A stretch of DNA of 64,000 nucleotides from Acidiphilium sp. C61 (GCF_902712915.1 NZ_CACTIA010000005.1:1636001-1700000), one strand, 5' to 3'; positions 8,360 through 18,608 are shown, numbered from the stretch's first letter. A program made the numbers and translations. Notes: generated by a model not told the origin, from the letters alone.

Positions 8360-9700
8360 GTGTTCTCGAAAATCCTGATCGCCAATCGCGGCGAAATCGC
8401 GCTCCGGGTCCAGCGCGCCTGCCGCGAGATGGGCATCGCCACCGTCGCGGTGCATTCCACCGCCGATGCCGATGCGATGCATGTGCGCCTCGCCGATGAG
8501 AGTGTCTGCATCGGCCCCGCCGCCGCGCGCGATTCCTATCTCAACATGCCCGCCCTCATCAGTGCGGCCCTGATCACCGGCGCCGAGGCGGTGCATCCCG
8601 GCTACGGCTTCCTCTCCGAGAACGCCGATTTCGCCGAGATGGTGGAAGCCCACGGCCTCGCCTTCATCGGCCCCTCGCCCACCCATATCCGCATGATGGG
8701 CGACAAGATCACCGCCAAGACAACGATGGCCGATCTCGGCGTGCCGCTCGTCCCCGGCTCGGACGGCGAGGTGCCGGATGTCGAGGCGGCGAAGCGCGTC
8801 GCCGCGGAAATCGGCTGCCCGGTGCTGATCAAGGCCGCGGCCGGCGGCGGCGGGCGCGGCATGAAGGTCGCCCGCTCGCTCGACGAGGTCGAGGAAGCCT
8901 TCCGCACCGCCCGCGCCGAGGCCGGCGCCGCCTTCGGCAACAACGCCGTCTATATCGAGAAATATCTCGACCGCCCGCGCCATATCGAGCTTCAGGTGAT
9001 GGGCGACAATCACGGCAACGTGGTCCATTTCGGCGAGCGCGACTGCTCGCTGCAGCGCCGCCACCAGAAGCTGCTCGAAGAAGCCGGCTCGCCCGGCATC
9101 ACCCGCGAGGAGCGCGACCGCCTGGGCGAGATCGCCACCGCGGCGCTGGCGAAATTCGGCTACCGCAACGCCGGCACGCTCGAGTTTCTGTATCAGGACG
9201 GCCAGTTCGCCTTCATCGAGATGAACACGCGCCTGCAGGTCGAGCATCCGGTCACCGAAATGGTCACCGGGGTCGATCTCGTGCGCGAGCAGATCCGCAT
9301 CGCCGCCGGCGAGACGCTGGGCTACGGCCAGTCCGACATCCGCTTCAACGGCCACGCCATCGAATGCCGCATCACCGCCGAAGACCCCGAGACCTTCACC
9401 CCCTCGCCGGGCAAGGTCGAGGTGTTCCACGCCCCCGGCGGGCTCGGCGTGCGGCTCGATTCCGCCCTCTATGCCGGCTATCGCATCCCCCCGCATTATG
9501 ACAGCCTGGTCGCCAAGCTGATCGTCCATGGCCGCGACCGCGCCGAGGCGATCGCCCGGATGCGCCGCGCGCTGGGCGAATTCGCCCTCTCGGGCATCCG
9601 CACCACGATCCCGCTGCACCTGCGCATTCTCGACGATCCCGGCTTCCGCGCCGGCGACTATACGATCCACTGGCTGGAACAGTTCGTCGCCCGCACCTGA
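8360..9700 (+). CDS. accC: Biotin carboxylase subunit of acetyl-CoA carboxylase
   Basis: A 446-residue ATP-grasp enzyme that carboxylates biotin on Acc[18 protein letters not shown] (from a GTG at 8360) matches the usual AccC start; a TTG two codons upstream is an alternative. Visible motifs: [14 protein letters not shown], the glycine-rich ATP loop [24 protein letters not shown], and [20 protein letters not shown] with the catalytic Glu/Arg residues. Third gene of the aroQ-accB-accC operon. Confidence 0.95.
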   Translation: MFSKILIANRGEIALRVQRACREMGIATVAVHSTADADAMHVRLADESVCIGPAAARDSYLNMPALISAALITGAEAVHPGYGFLSENADFAEMVEAHGLAFIGPSPTHIRMMGDKITAKTTMADLGVPLVPGSDGEVPDVEAAKRVAAEIGCPVLIKAAAGGGGRGMKVARSLDEVEEAFRTARAEAGAAFGNNAVYIEKYLDRPRHIELQVMGDNHGNVVHFGERDCSLQRRHQKLLEEAGSPGITREERDRLGEIATAALAKFGYRNAGTLEFLYQDGQFAFIEMNTRLQVEHPVTEMVTGVDLVREQIRIAAGETLGYGQSDIRFNGHAIECRITAEDPETFTPSPGKVEVFHAPGGLGVRLDSALYAGYRIPPHYDSLVAKLIVHGRDRAEAIARMRRALGEFALSGIRTTIPLHLRILDDPGFRAGDYTIHWLEQFVART

Positions 9701-10020
9701 CTTTTGCCCCGGGACTTCATCGTGACTTTCCGGGGCAGAGCCCCAGGCCACGCGGTTTCCCGGCATCCCCGTCGGATCGGCGCAAACGCCAGCGCGAGGC
9801 CGTCCGGCCGTTGCGCCGCCGGCCCGGCAAGGCTGCACCATTACGTTACAAAGCTGGCCTTCCGCGCGCGAACCGTGCACATAATGCAATATCGTAATTT
9901 GCATTCGCCGCGACGTGCTTTAATCTATATTTTAAATTTTTGATCCATAATCGTTATGAACGTCGGGAAAATGGAACTTGAATTTGATGTTTCCGCATTT
10001 CAGCTAGACCTGCCGGAACC
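9701..10020. other. Intergenic region with AT-rich leader
   Basis: No gene is supported here. From about 9880 to 9995 the sequence turns AT-rich (for example TTTAATCTATATTTTAAATT), unlike the surrounding DNA. It probably holds the promoter of the GGDEF-EAL gene; a TTGCAT at 9899 with TAATCT 16 bp downstream is a weak candidate. No hairpin repeat copy is present. Confidence 0.4.
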
Positions 10021-11346
10021 GTGAAAGCCTTGGGTCACAGCCTGAGCGATCTCCCGGCCCAGACCAGGCGCCAGATCGAAATCTCCCTGCTCGACATGAG
10101 GGCGGCGCTGGTGCCTCGCATGGTCGTCACCGGCGGCACCGTGGCCGGCATCCTGGCCTGGGAATTCCACGACCTGCTGCACAGCGCCCCGCTCATCGCC
10201 ACCGGCCTCGCCGGCCTCGCCACCTGCTACGTCCTGCTCATGATCGTCGCCACCCTCTGGTCTCGGCGCGCGGCCGAGGCGCAGCCCGCCCTGTTCAAGG
10301 CGCTGTTCTGCGGCCTCGCACTGCTGATCGGCGTGTTCTGGGCCTGTATCGAGATCGGCGGGCTGCGCCATGCCACCGGGCAACAGGCCAGCCTCGTCTA
10401 TGCCGTCATCGTCGGCCTGATCTCCACCGCCGCCTTCTCCGGCCCGGCGCTCTACGCCCTGGTCTACTGGGCGCCGGTCACCGCCGGCGCCGCCATCGCG
10501 CTGGTGACGAACACGGCGCATCCCCCGGTGACATCCCTGATCGGCCTCGGCAGCTACGCCCTGCTGACCTTCACCACCATCCTCTACGTCAACGCCAACA
10601 CGATGGAGCGCGAATTCCGCCGGCTGGAGGCGGAACGCCAGAGCGAGGTGATCAATCTCCTGCTGCGCGATTTCGAGGAAGGGGCGAGCGATTTCCTCTG
10701 GGAAACCGATGCGTCGCTCACCCTGCTCCGCCCCTCCCCGCGCTTCGCCGAGGCGGCGCGCACCACGCAGGAGGCGCTCGCCGGCCAGTCGCTGGTGCGC
10801 TTCCTGGTCGAGCATGGCCAGCCCAGCCCCGAGCAATCCTGCGCCCCTTCCATCGGCAACCTGCTCTACCACATCGGCCGGCGGGAAACCTTCAACGAGA
10901 AGAGCGCGCCGCTCTTCTTCGCCGGCGAGGAACGCTGCTGGTCCTTCGCCGGCAAGCCGGTCTTCGACCGCGATGGCCAGTTCGTCGGCTATCGCGGCGT
11001 CGGCTCCGACGTCACCGCCCACCGCCACGCCGAGCGGCGCATCGCCCATATCGCCCGGCATGACAGCCTGACCGGCCTCGGCAACCGGATGGGCTTCGAC
11101 GAGGTGCTGCATGGCGCCTGCGCCAGCCCGGTGGGTGCCGGCACCGGGCTGATCTGCCTCGATCTCGACCATTTCAAATCGGTGAACGACCGCTTCGGCC
11201 ACAAGGCGGGCGACGAGCTGCTCCAGGCCGCCGCCGGCCGGCTGCTCGCCTGCGTGCGCAGCCACGACCGCTGCTTCCGCCTCGGCGGCGACGAATTCGC
11301 GATCCTGCTGCCCGACGCCACCATCGCCGATGTCGAGAGGCGGTGA
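10021..11346 (+). CDS. Membrane-anchored GGDEF protein, N-terminal part of a frameshifted GGDEF-EAL gene
   Basis: 441 codons from a GTG. A multi-helix membrane domain (about residues 33-190, five hydrophobic segments) is followed by a PAS-like sensor region (about 205-335) and the first two-thirds of a GGDEF domain: [34 protein letters not shown] and the intact catalytic [11 protein letters not shown] near residue 420. The frame ends at TGA (11344-11346) soon after. The missing end of the GGDEF fold and a complete EAL domain lie in the overlapping -1 frame downstream. c-di-GMP turnover at the membrane is the family role; whether a full-length protein is made is uncertain. Confidence 0.8.
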   Translation: MKALGHSLSDLPAQTRRQIEISLLDMRAALVPRMVVTGGTVAGILAWEFHDLLHSAPLIATGLAGLATCYVLLMIVATLWSRRAAEAQPALFKALFCGLALLIGVFWACIEIGGLRHATGQQASLVYAVIVGLISTAAFSGPALYALVYWAPVTAGAAIALVTNTAHPPVTSLIGLGSYALLTFTTILYVNANTMEREFRRLEAERQSEVINLLLRDFEEGASDFLWETDASLTLLRPSPRFAEAARTTQEALAGQSLVRFLVEHGQPSPEQSCAPSIGNLLYHIGRRETFNEKSAPLFFAGEERCWSFAGKPVFDRDGQFVGYRGVGSDVTAHRHAERRIAHIARHDSLTGLGNRMGFDEVLHGACASPVGAGTGLICLDLDHFKSVNDRFGHKAGDELLQAAAGRLLACVRSHDRCFRLGGDEFAILLPDATIADVERR

Positions 11347-12341
11347 CCCGCCGCATCATCGACCGCCTGGCCGATCCGTTCCGCCTCGCCGACATCACCG
11401 TGGCGATCGGCTGTTGCGCCGGCATCGCGATGATCGCCCGCGCCGGCATCCAGCCCGAGGATGTCCTGCACGCGGCAGATCTGGCACTCTACCGCGCCAA
11501 GGAAAGCGGACGCGGCGCCGTGCGGATGTTCGATCCCGAAAACGACCGCCAGACCACCCGCCTGCGCCAGCTCGACGCCTCGCTGGTCAACGAGTTCGAG
11601 CGTCAGAGCTTCTTCCTTCAGTTCCAGCCGATCGTCCGGCTCGAAAGCGGCGCGGTCACCACGATCGAGGCGCTGGTCCGCTGGCAGCATCCGCAATACG
11701 GCATCCTGCCGCCGGACCAGTTCATCCCCGCCTCCGAACATAACGGCACCATCATCCGCATCGGCGCCTACGTGATCGATGCCGCCTGCGCCTTCGCCGC
11801 CACCCTGCCCGAGCAGATCGCGGTGGCGATCAACCTCTCCCCGGTCCAGCTCTACGACCCGCTGCTGCTGGAGCGGATCGGCAATGCCCTGGCCCGCCAC
11901 AAGCTCGGCCGCGGGCGCATCGAGTTCGAGCTGACCGAAACCGCGATCCTCGACGTCTCGCCCACAACCCGCGACATTCTGGACGCCATCAGGGCGCTGG
12001 GCTGCCGCCTCGCGCTCGACGATTTCGGCGCCGGCTATTCCTCGATCTCGACGCTCTACTACTTCCCGTTCGACCGCCTGAAGATCGACCGCGCGCTGAT
12101 CCGCGACTCGCTCGACGACGCCCGCCGCCGCAGCATCCTGCTGCATGTCGGGCGCATGGCGCATGATATCGATCTCACCCTCACCGCCGAGGGGCTGGAG
12201 ACCGAGGCCCACCGCACCCGCCTCATCGAACTCGGGTTCGACGAAGGACAGGGCGCGCTGTTCTCGATGCCGATGGATGGCGAGGCGCTGCACGCCTGGC
12301 TGCGCCCGCACATCGTCCGCACCGCCTCCGGCGCCGCCTGA
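11343..12341 (+). CDS. GGDEF C-terminus plus EAL phosphodiesterase domain (downstream part of frameshifted gene)
   Basis: 332 codons opening at GTG 11343, overlapping the previous stop. It begins with the C-terminal strand-helix portion of the GGDEF domain ([30 protein letters not shown]), so it is not an independent gene start in the usual sense. A complete EAL domain follows, with catalytic residues in [42 protein letters not shown] and TAEGLE. As a separate product it would be a soluble c-di-GMP phosphodiesterase candidate. It ends in the first bases of a hairpin repeat. Confidence 0.8.
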   Translation: MTRRIIDRLADPFRLADITVAIGCCAGIAMIARAGIQPEDVLHAADLALYRAKESGRGAVRMFDPENDRQTTRLRQLDASLVNEFERQSFFLQFQPIVRLESGAVTTIEALVRWQHPQYGILPPDQFIPASEHNGTIIRIGAYVIDAACAFAATLPEQIAVAINLSPVQLYDPLLLERIGNALARHKLGRGRIEFELTETAILDVSPTTRDILDAIRALGCRLALDDFGAGYSSISTLYYFPFDRLKIDRALIRDSLDDARRRSILLHVGRMAHDIDLTLTAEGLETEAHRTRLIELGFDEGQGALFSMPMDGEALHAWLRPHIVRTASGAA

Positions 12342-12424
12342 GCGCCATCCGATCTTTTCGAACCGGATGGCGCTCCATCATATTGCTAACCAGAGCATCT
12401 TTATCTGATCGGATGATGCTCTAG
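12340..12424. repeat. Bipartite hairpin repeat (B plus short A hairpin)
   Basis: The B hairpin has perfect 12-bp arms (GAGCGCCATCCG / CGGATGGCGCTC). It is followed by a linker and an A hairpin that has lost its loop, ending in CTAG. The element overlaps the EAL stop at one end and supplies the TAG stop of the minus-strand yghU gene at the other. Confidence 0.85.
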
Positions 12425-13305
12425 CCCTGCGGCGCCAGCTTGTCCTGCGTCTTGGTGTCGAAATCGCTGGCGTCGTGGCGCTCGTGCAGCTGCTCGCTCG
12501 GCTCGCCGAACACGCGGTTGACCATGCGCCCGCGGCGCACGGCCGGGCGCGCGTAGATCTGGTCGGCCCAGCGCAGCACGTTGCGGTATTCCTGCACCTG
12601 GAGGAACTCGGCGGCGTTGTAGAGCCAGCCCTTCACCAACCCGCCATACCACGGAAACACGGCGATATCCGCGATCGTGTAGTCCTTGCCGCCGAGATAC
12701 TCGGTCTCGGCCAGCCGGCGGTCGAGCACGTCGAGCTGCCGCTTGGTTTCCATTGCGAAACGGTTGATCGGATATTCGAACTTCTCCGGCGCATAGGCGT
12801 AGAAATGACCGAACCCGCCGCCGAGATAGGGCGCGCTGCCCATCTGCCAGAACAGCCAGGAAAAGCACTCCGCCCGCGCATCGGCGTCGAGCGGCAGGAA
12901 CTCGCCGAACTTCTCCGCGAGATAGACGAGGATGGAGCCGGATTCGAACACCCGGCGCGGCTGCGGTCCGCTGTGATCGACCAGGGCGGGGATCTTCGAA
13001 TTCGGGTTGGCGGCGACGAAGCCGCTGCTGAACTGGTTGCCCTCGTTGATGCGAATCAGCCAGGCGTCATATTCCGCGCCGGCATGGCCGCGCGCCAGCA
13101 GCTCTTCCAGCATCACGGTGACCTTCACCCCGTTGGGCGTCGCCAGCGAATAGAGCTGGAGCGGATGACGGCCGACCGGCAGCTCCTTCTCATGGGTGGG
13201 TCCGGCGATCGGGCGGTTGATGCTGGCGAAGTGGCCGCCGCTGGGCTGCTCCCACGTCCAGATTTTCGGGGGCGTATAGCCGGAGTCACTCGTCATCGCG
13301 TTCAT
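12421..13305 (-). CDS. yghU: Glutathione S-transferase family protein, disulfide-bond reductase type
   Basis: A 294-residue member of the Nu-class GST family (YghU/YfcG), cytosolic enzymes with glutathione-dependent disulfide reductase activity. The long N-terminal extension typical of YghU is present (YTPPKIWTWEQPSGGHFASINRP begins it, then GPTHEKELPVGRHPLQLYSLATPNG). The thioredoxin-like domain has NPNSKIPALVD and the glutathione-binding FESGSILVYLAEKFG. The helical domain follows, with DYTIADIAVFPWYGG. The stop codon is formed by the CTAG of a hairpin repeat. Confidence 0.9.
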   Translation of the reverse strand: MNAMTSDSGYTPPKIWTWEQPSGGHFASINRPIAGPTHEKELPVGRHPLQLYSLATPNGVKVTVMLEELLARGHAGAEYDAWLIRINEGNQFSSGFVAANPNSKIPALVDHSGPQPRRVFESGSILVYLAEKFGEFLPLDADARAECFSWLFWQMGSAPYLGGGFGHFYAYAPEKFEYPINRFAMETKRQLDVLDRRLAETEYLGGKDYTIADIAVFPWYGGLVKGWLYNAAEFLQVQEYRNVLRWADQIYARPAVRRGRMVNRVFGEPSEQLHERHDASDFDTKTQDKLAPQG

Positions 13306-13447
13306 CTCTCCACTGTTTCAGCATCTGGCACCGGGGCGAAGCCGAAGCCCCGCATCGATGGCGCACCAGCGCAAGATAGGGTGCGGGACAGGGTTTTTCA
13401 GGCCCTTGTCTTTCCGGCACCGCAATTATCGATCGATTGTTATATAT

Positions 13448-14068
13448 AGAACGTTCCGATCCTGCGAGATCAGATGCAGCGATCTATCATATTGATACTT
13501 CATGCATTTTCTCCGATCAGATGACCCAATCTGACCGAATGATGCTCAAGCGCACGTCCCGATCCATCCGGATCGGACACCGTGCTCTTTCTTGTTGATT
13601 GTCAAAGCATCTTTATCCGATCAGATGTTTCCATCTGACCGGATGATGCTCAAGCGCACGTCCCGATCCATCCGGATCGGACACCGTGCTCTTTCTTGGC
13701 GATTGTCAGAGCATCTTTATCCGATCAGATGTTTCCATCTGACCGGATGATGCTCAAGAGCACGCTCCGATCCATCCGGATCGGACACCGTGCTCTTTCT
13801 TGTTGATTGTCAGAGCATCTTTATCCGATCAGATGTTTCCATCTGACCGGATGATGCTCAAGAGCACGTTCCGATCCATCCGGATCGGACACCGTGCTCT
13901 TTCTTGTTGATTGTCAGAGCATCTTTATCCGATCAGATGTTTCCATCTGACCGGATGATGCTCAAGCGCGCGTTCCGATCCATCCGGATCGGACACCGTG
14001 CTCTTTCTTGTTGATTGTCAGAGCATCTTTATCCGATCAGATGTTTCCATCTGATCGGATGATGCTCT
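13448..14068. repeat. Tandem array of 104-bp two-hairpin repeat units
   Basis: Five near-identical units start with GCATCTTTA at 13607, 13711, 13815, 13919 and 14023, exactly 104 bp apart; degenerate units lie upstream to about 13448. Each unit holds hairpin A, with arms around ATCCGATCAGATG / CATCTGAYCGGAT closed by GAGCATC / GATGCTC and a constant TTT bulge on the 5' arm. Hairpin B follows (GTTCCGATCC-ATCC-GGATCGG, closed by GAGCAC / GTGCTC). A short linker, CTTTCTTGTTGATTGTCA, joins units. There is no unique spacer between units, so this is not a CRISPR array. No gene is supported in 13306-14073. Confidence 0.93.
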
Positions 14069-14073
14069 GGCAT

Positions 14074-15618
14074 TCAGGCGGGGATGGGAACGCGCCGCGC
14101 ACCGCGCTTGCCGGCGAGGGCCGCCGGCGCCGCCGAGCCCGGCATCGCCATGCCGTCCTCCCGCGTGTGGAAACCCGCCGCGCGGTCGGCGAGCCGGGCG
14201 GTTTCATCCTTGAGCGACACGGTGGCCGCCGCCGTCTGTTCGACCATGGCGGCATTCTGCTGCACCGCCTGGTTCATCTGCCCGGCAGCGGCATTCACCT
14301 CAGAAAGGCTGCTGGCCTGCCGCGCCGCGGAATCGGAGATCTCGGTGATGAGACGATCGAGCGCGATCACGTTTTCGCTGATCATGTCCAGCGCCGTGCC
14401 TGTCTCGCCGACAAGGCGCACCCCCTCGCCCACCTGTTTCGACGAGCGCGCGAGGAGCGTCTTGATCGATTTCGCGGCATCGGCTGAGCGATGCGCCAGC
14501 GCCCGCACCTCGGATGCGACGACGGCGAAGCCGCGCCCGGCATCGCCGGCGCGCGCGGCCTCGACCCCCGCATTCAGCGCGAGCAGGTTGGTCTGGAACG
14601 CCACCTCGTCGATCATGCCGATGATCTGGTCGATCTCGCGCGAGGAGGCCTCGATCTGCCGCATCGCCGCCACCGCCTCGCCGACGATGACGCGGGACTT
14701 GTCGGCCGCGCCATTGGCCGATTGCGCGGCCTCGTTGGCGCGGGCGGCATTTTCCGCGGTCTGCTGCACCCCGCTGGTGATCTCGTTGAGTGCGGCGGTG
14801 GTCTGCTCAAGAGTCGCGGCCTGCTGCTCGGTGCGCCGCGCAAGGTCCTCGGCGGCGCGGGCAATCTCGTCCACCCCGCCATTGATCTCGCCGGTGCTGC
14901 GCTTCACCCCGCCGAAACTCTCGTCGAGCTTGCCCACCGCATCGTTGAAATCGTCGGCGAGGCGCGCGTATTCCTCGGGCAGCTCCTCGATCATCCGATA
15001 CGAGAGATCGCCTGCCGCCAGCGCGGCCAGCGCCCGGCCGAGCGCCGCGGTCACCGCCGCATTGGTCGCCGCCGCCCTGTCCTCGACCGCCTGGCGCTTC
15101 GTGTCGAGCTCGTCGAGATAGACCGCGATGGCGAGGTCCATGTCGAGGAAGGTGGCCTTGATCAGCGCGCCGAGATCGGTCGCCGCGTCGCCCCCCTGCC
15201 CGCTGCGGCGGCGGAACAGCCCCGCCGGCTTCGCCTTCCGCGCCTCCAGCACGCCGGCGGCGATGCGTTCGAGGATCAGCGCATAGCCCGCGATATACCA
15301 GCGCGGCTCCAGGCCGATGCGCGCATGAACCTCGCCCACCCGCGTCACCGCGGCGACATAATCGTCATCGAACAGCGCGTCTGCAATGCGCGTCCAGTGG
15401 CCGTTCTGCCGGGTCTGCGCGGTATCGATCGAGGCTCTGCTGGAAAAGAACGCGCTCGCCTCCGGATTCCGCGCCAGCCGGTCGTAGAATTCCGCAAGCG
15501 CGCTGGACACGGCGCCGGCCAGAACCGGCTTCAGCGTCCGCAGCCGGTCCCGCACCCGTTCGTCGAGCCCGATGAATTCAAGTCTCTGCGCGATGGTCCG
15601 GCGGCTATGGCTGGTCAT
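14074..15618 (-). CDS. Globin-coupled methyl-accepting chemotaxis protein (HemAT-like)
   Basis: A 514-residue soluble aerotaxis-type chemoreceptor with no transmembrane segment. Residues about 10-160 form a globin-coupled sensor domain; the characteristic [18 protein letters not shown] carries the presumed haem-ligand His at about residue 98. A linker region (about 165-250) leads to a coiled-coil MCP signalling domain (about 250-500) with the hairpin tip core [20 protein letters not shown] and the following [15 protein letters not shown]. Oxygen sensing through CheA/CheW is the family role; no che genes are in the window. The 3' end abuts the repeat array; the 5' region is AT-rich and shared with glpR. 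Confidence 0.9.
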   Translation of the reverse strand: MTSHSRRTIAQRLEFIGLDERVRDRLRTLKPVLAGAVSSALAEFYDRLARNPEASAFFSSRASIDTAQTRQNGHWTRIADALFDDDYVAAVTRVGEVHARIGLEPRWYIAGYALILERIAAGVLEARKAKPAGLFRRRSGQGGDAATDLGALIKATFLDMDLAIAVYLDELDTKRQAVEDRAAATNAAVTAALGRALAALAAGDLSYRMIEELPEEYARLADDFNDAVGKLDESFGGVKRSTGEINGGVDEIARAAEDLARRTEQQAATLEQTTAALNEITSGVQQTAENAARANEAAQSANGAADKSRVIVGEAVAAMRQIEASSREIDQIIGMIDEVAFQTNLLALNAGVEAARAGDAGRGFAVVASEVRALAHRSADAAKSIKTLLARSSKQVGEGVRLVGETGTALDMISENVIALDRLITEISDSAARQASSLSEVNAAAGQMNQAVQQNAAMVEQTAAATVSLKDETARLADRAAGFHTREDGMAMPGSAAPAALAGKRGARRVPIPA

Positions 15619-15860
15619 GAACGGCGCGTCCTCAAATTTATTTCACAAATTCAAGAATTATCATGTAACCCTTAAATTCCCGCTAATCCGGTATTGAAAT
15701 TATCATAAACACGCTATGCGCAGGTCCCATGCGGTGGCATGGCGCAGACGCAGCGCGGCGAACTTGCTATCCAGTGGGCGCGATACGGAGCGACGAGGGA
15801 ACTGGGCATGGCACGACCGATGGAACCGATGGCAGGGCAGGCGCGCGGAGGACAGGGCTG

Positions 15861-16673
15861 ATGATGGACGGCTCGTCCCACCCCCGCACGGCCAATCGCC
15901 GGCAGGCCGAGATCATGAACCTGCTGCAGGATGCCGGGCGCGTCTCGGTCGAGGATCTCGCCGCCCGCTTCGGCGTCACCCCGCAGACGATCCGGCGCGA
16001 TCTGAACGAATTGTGCGAGGTCCACCGCCTCACCCGCGTGCATGGCGGCGCGATGATCGCCTCCAGCGTCGCCAACCTCGCCTATGACGCGCGCAAGCTC
16101 GTCGCCCAGCCGGTCAAGCAGCTGATCGGCGAGGCGGCGGCGCGCCTGATCCCCGACAATTCCTCCCTGCTCATCAATATCGGCACCACCACCGAAGAGG
16201 TCGCCCGCGCCCTCGCCCAGCACAGCGGCCTGCTGGTGATCACCAACAACCTGCACGTCGCCGCCGAGCTTCACCGCTCGCCCGGCGTCGAGCTGATCAT
16301 GGCCGGCGGCACCATGCGCCGCGCCGATGGCGGCATCGTCGGCGCCACCACGGTCGAGCAGATCCGCCAGTTCCGCGCCGATTTCGCGGTGATCGGCACC
16401 TCCGCGATCGACCGCGACGGCACCCTGCTGGATTTCGACAGCCGCGAGGTGCAGGTCTCGCGCGCGATCATCGAATGCGCCCGGCGGGTGATGCTGGTGG
16501 CCGACAGCAGCAAGTTCAACCGCTCCGCCCCGGTCCGCATCGCCCATCTGAAGGATGTCGACGTTCTCGTCACCGACCGGCTGCGCACGCCCGAAAGCCG
16601 CGAGCTTTGCGAACGGCTCGGCACCGAGGTGGTGGAAACCGCCGGCGAGGAGGAGGGCGACATCGCCGACTGA
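15861..16673 (+). CDS. glpR: DeoR-family glycerol-3-phosphate regulon repressor
   Basis: A 270-residue DeoR-family repressor. The N-terminal winged HTH runs RRQAEIMNLLQDAGRVSVEDLAARFGVTPQTIRRDLNEL (about residues 14-55), followed by LTRVHGGA. The C-terminal sugar-phosphate sensor (DeoRC) domain contains INIGTTTEEVARAL, VITNNLHVA and ADSSKFNR. GGAGG lies 10 bp before the chosen ATG; another ATG follows 3 bp later. Position directly upstream of glpD-glpK-glpF identifies it as GlpR; glycerol-3-phosphate as inducer is family knowledge. Likely autoregulated or at least acting on the operator before glpD. Confidence 0.92.
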   Translation: MMDGSSHPRTANRRQAEIMNLLQDAGRVSVEDLAARFGVTPQTIRRDLNELCEVHRLTRVHGGAMIASSVANLAYDARKLVAQPVKQLIGEAAARLIPDNSSLLINIGTTTEEVARALAQHSGLLVITNNLHVAAELHRSPGVELIMAGGTMRRADGGIVGATTVEQIRQFRADFAVIGTSAIDRDGTLLDFDSREVQVSRAIIECARRVMLVADSSKFNRSAPVRIAHLKDVDVLVTDRLRTPESRELCERLGTEVVETAGEEEGDIAD

Positions 16674-16777
16674 CCGGAGCCGCAACGCCGCACCCGCGCG
16701 GGTTCGCATTCGCGCACGCACAGTTTTCGTTTTCTCATTCGTTTTGAGTATTGACCCCCGGTTTTTGTTCGTATTAA

Positions 16778-16799
16778 TGTTCGCTTCAACAAGCGAACA
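16778..16799. promoter_or_regulatory. Putative GlpR operator upstream of glpD
   Basis: A perfect inverted repeat, TGTTCGCTT - CAAC - AAGCGAACA, 33 bp before the glpD ATG. It contains the TGTTCG half-site known from GlpR operators. Further TTCG half-sites occur just upstream (TTTTGTTCGTATTAA at 16763-16777). A candidate promoter lies at TTGACC (16751) with TATTAA (16772), so a repressor on this site would cover the start region. Confidence 0.75.
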
Positions 16800-16831
16800 G
16801 CGACGAAACGCAAACGCGGGAGGTTTGGCTG

Positions 16832-18373
16832 ATGGCGTCCGCACCGGACAGTTCGGGGATCCATGACATTGCGATCATCGGCGGCGGCATCAACGGATGC
16901 GGCATCGCCCGTGACGCGGCGGGGCGGGGCTGGTCGGTCTTTCTCTGCGAGGCGGGCGATCTCGGCGGCGCCACCTCGGCGGCTTCCACCAAGCTGATCC
17001 ACGGCGGCCTGCGCTATCTCGAATATTACGAATTTCGCCTGGTGCGCGAGGCGCTGATGGAGCGCGAGGTGCTGTGGAGCATCGCGCCGCACATCATCTG
17101 GCCGCTGCGCTTCGTGCTGCCGCACCACAAGGGGCTGCGCCCGGCCTGGATGCTGCGCCTCGGCCTGTTCATCTACGATCATCTCGGCGGCCGGAAAAAA
17201 CTGCCGCCCACCCGCACCCTGCGGCTCCGGCGCGATCCGGCGGGCCAGCCGCTCGATGTTCGTTTTGTGCGCGGATACGAATATTCCGATTGCTGGGTCG
17301 AAGATTCGCGCCTCGTCGTGCTCAACGCCCGCGATGCGGCGGATCGCGGCGCCGAGATCGCCCCGCGCACCCGCTGCGTTAGCGGCGCGCGCGAGGACGG
17401 GCTCTGGACGCTGACCGTCCGCGACGAGCAGAGCGGCGAAACCCGCATCGTCCGCGCCCGCACCCTGGTCAACGCCGCCGGCCCCTGGGTGGCCGAGGTG
17501 CTGCAACAGGTGCTGCGCGCCAACAGCCCCGCCTCGGTCCGCGCCGTGCAGGGCAGCCACATCGTCGTGCGGCGGCTCTACGAGGGCGAGCATTGCTACA
17601 TCTTCCAGAACGAGGACGGGCGGATCTTCTTCGTCATCCCCTATGAGCGCGACTTCACCCTGATCGGCACCACCGACCGCGACTATCACGGCGACCCCGC
17701 CGCGGTGCGCGCCTCGGAGGAGGAAATCGCCTATCTCTGCCAGTCCGCCAGCGCCTATTTCACCCGGCCGATCGCGCCGTCCGATGTCGTCTGGGCCTAT
17801 TCCGGCGTCCGCCCGCTCTATGACGACGGCGCCTCGAAGGCCCAGGCCGCGACGCGCGACTACGTGCTGGAAATGGACGCCCCGGCCGACGGCCCCGCCT
17901 TGCTCTCGGTCTTCGGCGGCAAGATCACCACCTATCGCCGCCTCGCCGAATCGGTGCTCGACCGTCTCGCCCCGCATCTGCCCGCCGCCGCCGGCAAGGC
18001 GAAGGGCTGGACCGGCCACGCCGCGCTGCCCGGCGGCGATTTCCCGCCCGAGGGCTATGCCGCCGAGGTCGCATCGCTCCGGCGCGACTATCCCTTCCTC
18101 GCCGTGCGCCTTGCCGAGCGGCTGATCCGCGCCTATGGCACCCGCGCCCGCGCCCTGCTCGGCGCCGCCGCACGGATGGAAGATCTCGGCCGCAGCTTCG
18201 GCGCCGACCTCACCGAGGCCGAGCTGCGCTACCTGCACGACCACGAATTCGCCCGCACCGCGGACGACGTCGTCTGGCACCGCAGCAAGCTCGGCCTGCA
18301 TCTCACCCGCGAGGAGATCGCGGCGATCGATAGCTTCATGCCGACACTCGCCACGGCGGACGCGCGGGGATGA
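16832..18373 (+). CDS. glpD: Aerobic glycerol-3-phosphate dehydrogenase
   Basis: A 513-residue FAD-dependent, membrane-associated enzyme that oxidises glycerol-3-phosphate to dihydroxyacetone phosphate and passes electrons to quinone. The N-terminal FAD motif is IAIIGGGINGCGIARDAAGRG; TSAASTKLIHGGLRYLEYYEFRLVREAL is the family signature (quoted in part: STKLIHGGLRYLEYYEF). GTTDRDYHGDP and VFGGKITTYRRLAE follow, and the C-terminal DHEFARTADDVVWHRSKLGL is typical of GlpD. Preceded by the GlpR operator and a GGGAGG ribosome site. A hairpin repeat separates it from glpK. Confidence 0.95.
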   Translation: MASAPDSSGIHDIAIIGGGINGCGIARDAAGRGWSVFLCEAGDLGGATSAASTKLIHGGLRYLEYYEFRLVREALMEREVLWSIAPHIIWPLRFVLPHHKGLRPAWMLRLGLFIYDHLGGRKKLPPTRTLRLRRDPAGQPLDVRFVRGYEYSDCWVEDSRLVVLNARDAADRGAEIAPRTRCVSGAREDGLWTLTVRDEQSGETRIVRARTLVNAAGPWVAEVLQQVLRANSPASVRAVQGSHIVVRRLYEGEHCYIFQNEDGRIFFVIPYERDFTLIGTTDRDYHGDPAAVRASEEEIAYLCQSASAYFTRPIAPSDVVWAYSGVRPLYDDGASKAQAATRDYVLEMDAPADGPALLSVFGGKITTYRRLAESVLDRLAPHLPAAAGKAKGWTGHAALPGGDFPPEGYAAEVASLRRDYPFLAVRLAERLIRAYGTRARALLGAAARMEDLGRSFGADLTEAELRYLHDHEFARTADDVVWHRSKLGLHLTREEIAAIDSFMPTLATADARG

Positions 18374-18468
18374 GGCGCGCCGCACCCCACGATTGCCGGA
18401 GACGGGGCCGCCCGGCCCACCGCCCGCACCGCGCGGGCCGGGCCAGCTTCCCCCCCGATCCGGGCGTT

Positions 18469-18574
18469 AGAGCATCATCCGATCAGATGAACTCATCTGA
18501 TCGGGTAAAGATGCTCTGGTGATCAACAAGATAGAGCACGGCATCCGATCCTGATGGATCGTAACGCGCTCTAG
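18469..18574. repeat. Bipartite hairpin repeat (reverse orientation: A then B)
   Basis: A 106-bp two-hairpin element between glpD and glpK, in inverse orientation relative to the array. The A hairpin (GAGCATCATCCGATCAGATG arm, bulged partner ending AAAGATGCTC) comes first. A linker containing TGATCAACAAGATA and a degenerate B hairpin ending in CTAG follow. It sits inside the glp operon, where it could affect relative expression of glpD and glpK. Confidence 0.9.
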
Positions 18575-18608
18575 CCCGGACCATCAACAGCCACAGGGAG
18601 GAACAACA

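Noticed and set aside
9704..9943. A short plus-strand open frame after accC
   Set aside because: No ribosome site, atypical composition and no recognisable motif; it runs into the AT-rich leader of the next gene.
13448..14068. CRISPR array
   Set aside because: The 104-bp period is filled by two conserved hairpins with no unique spacers, and no cas gene is present in the window.
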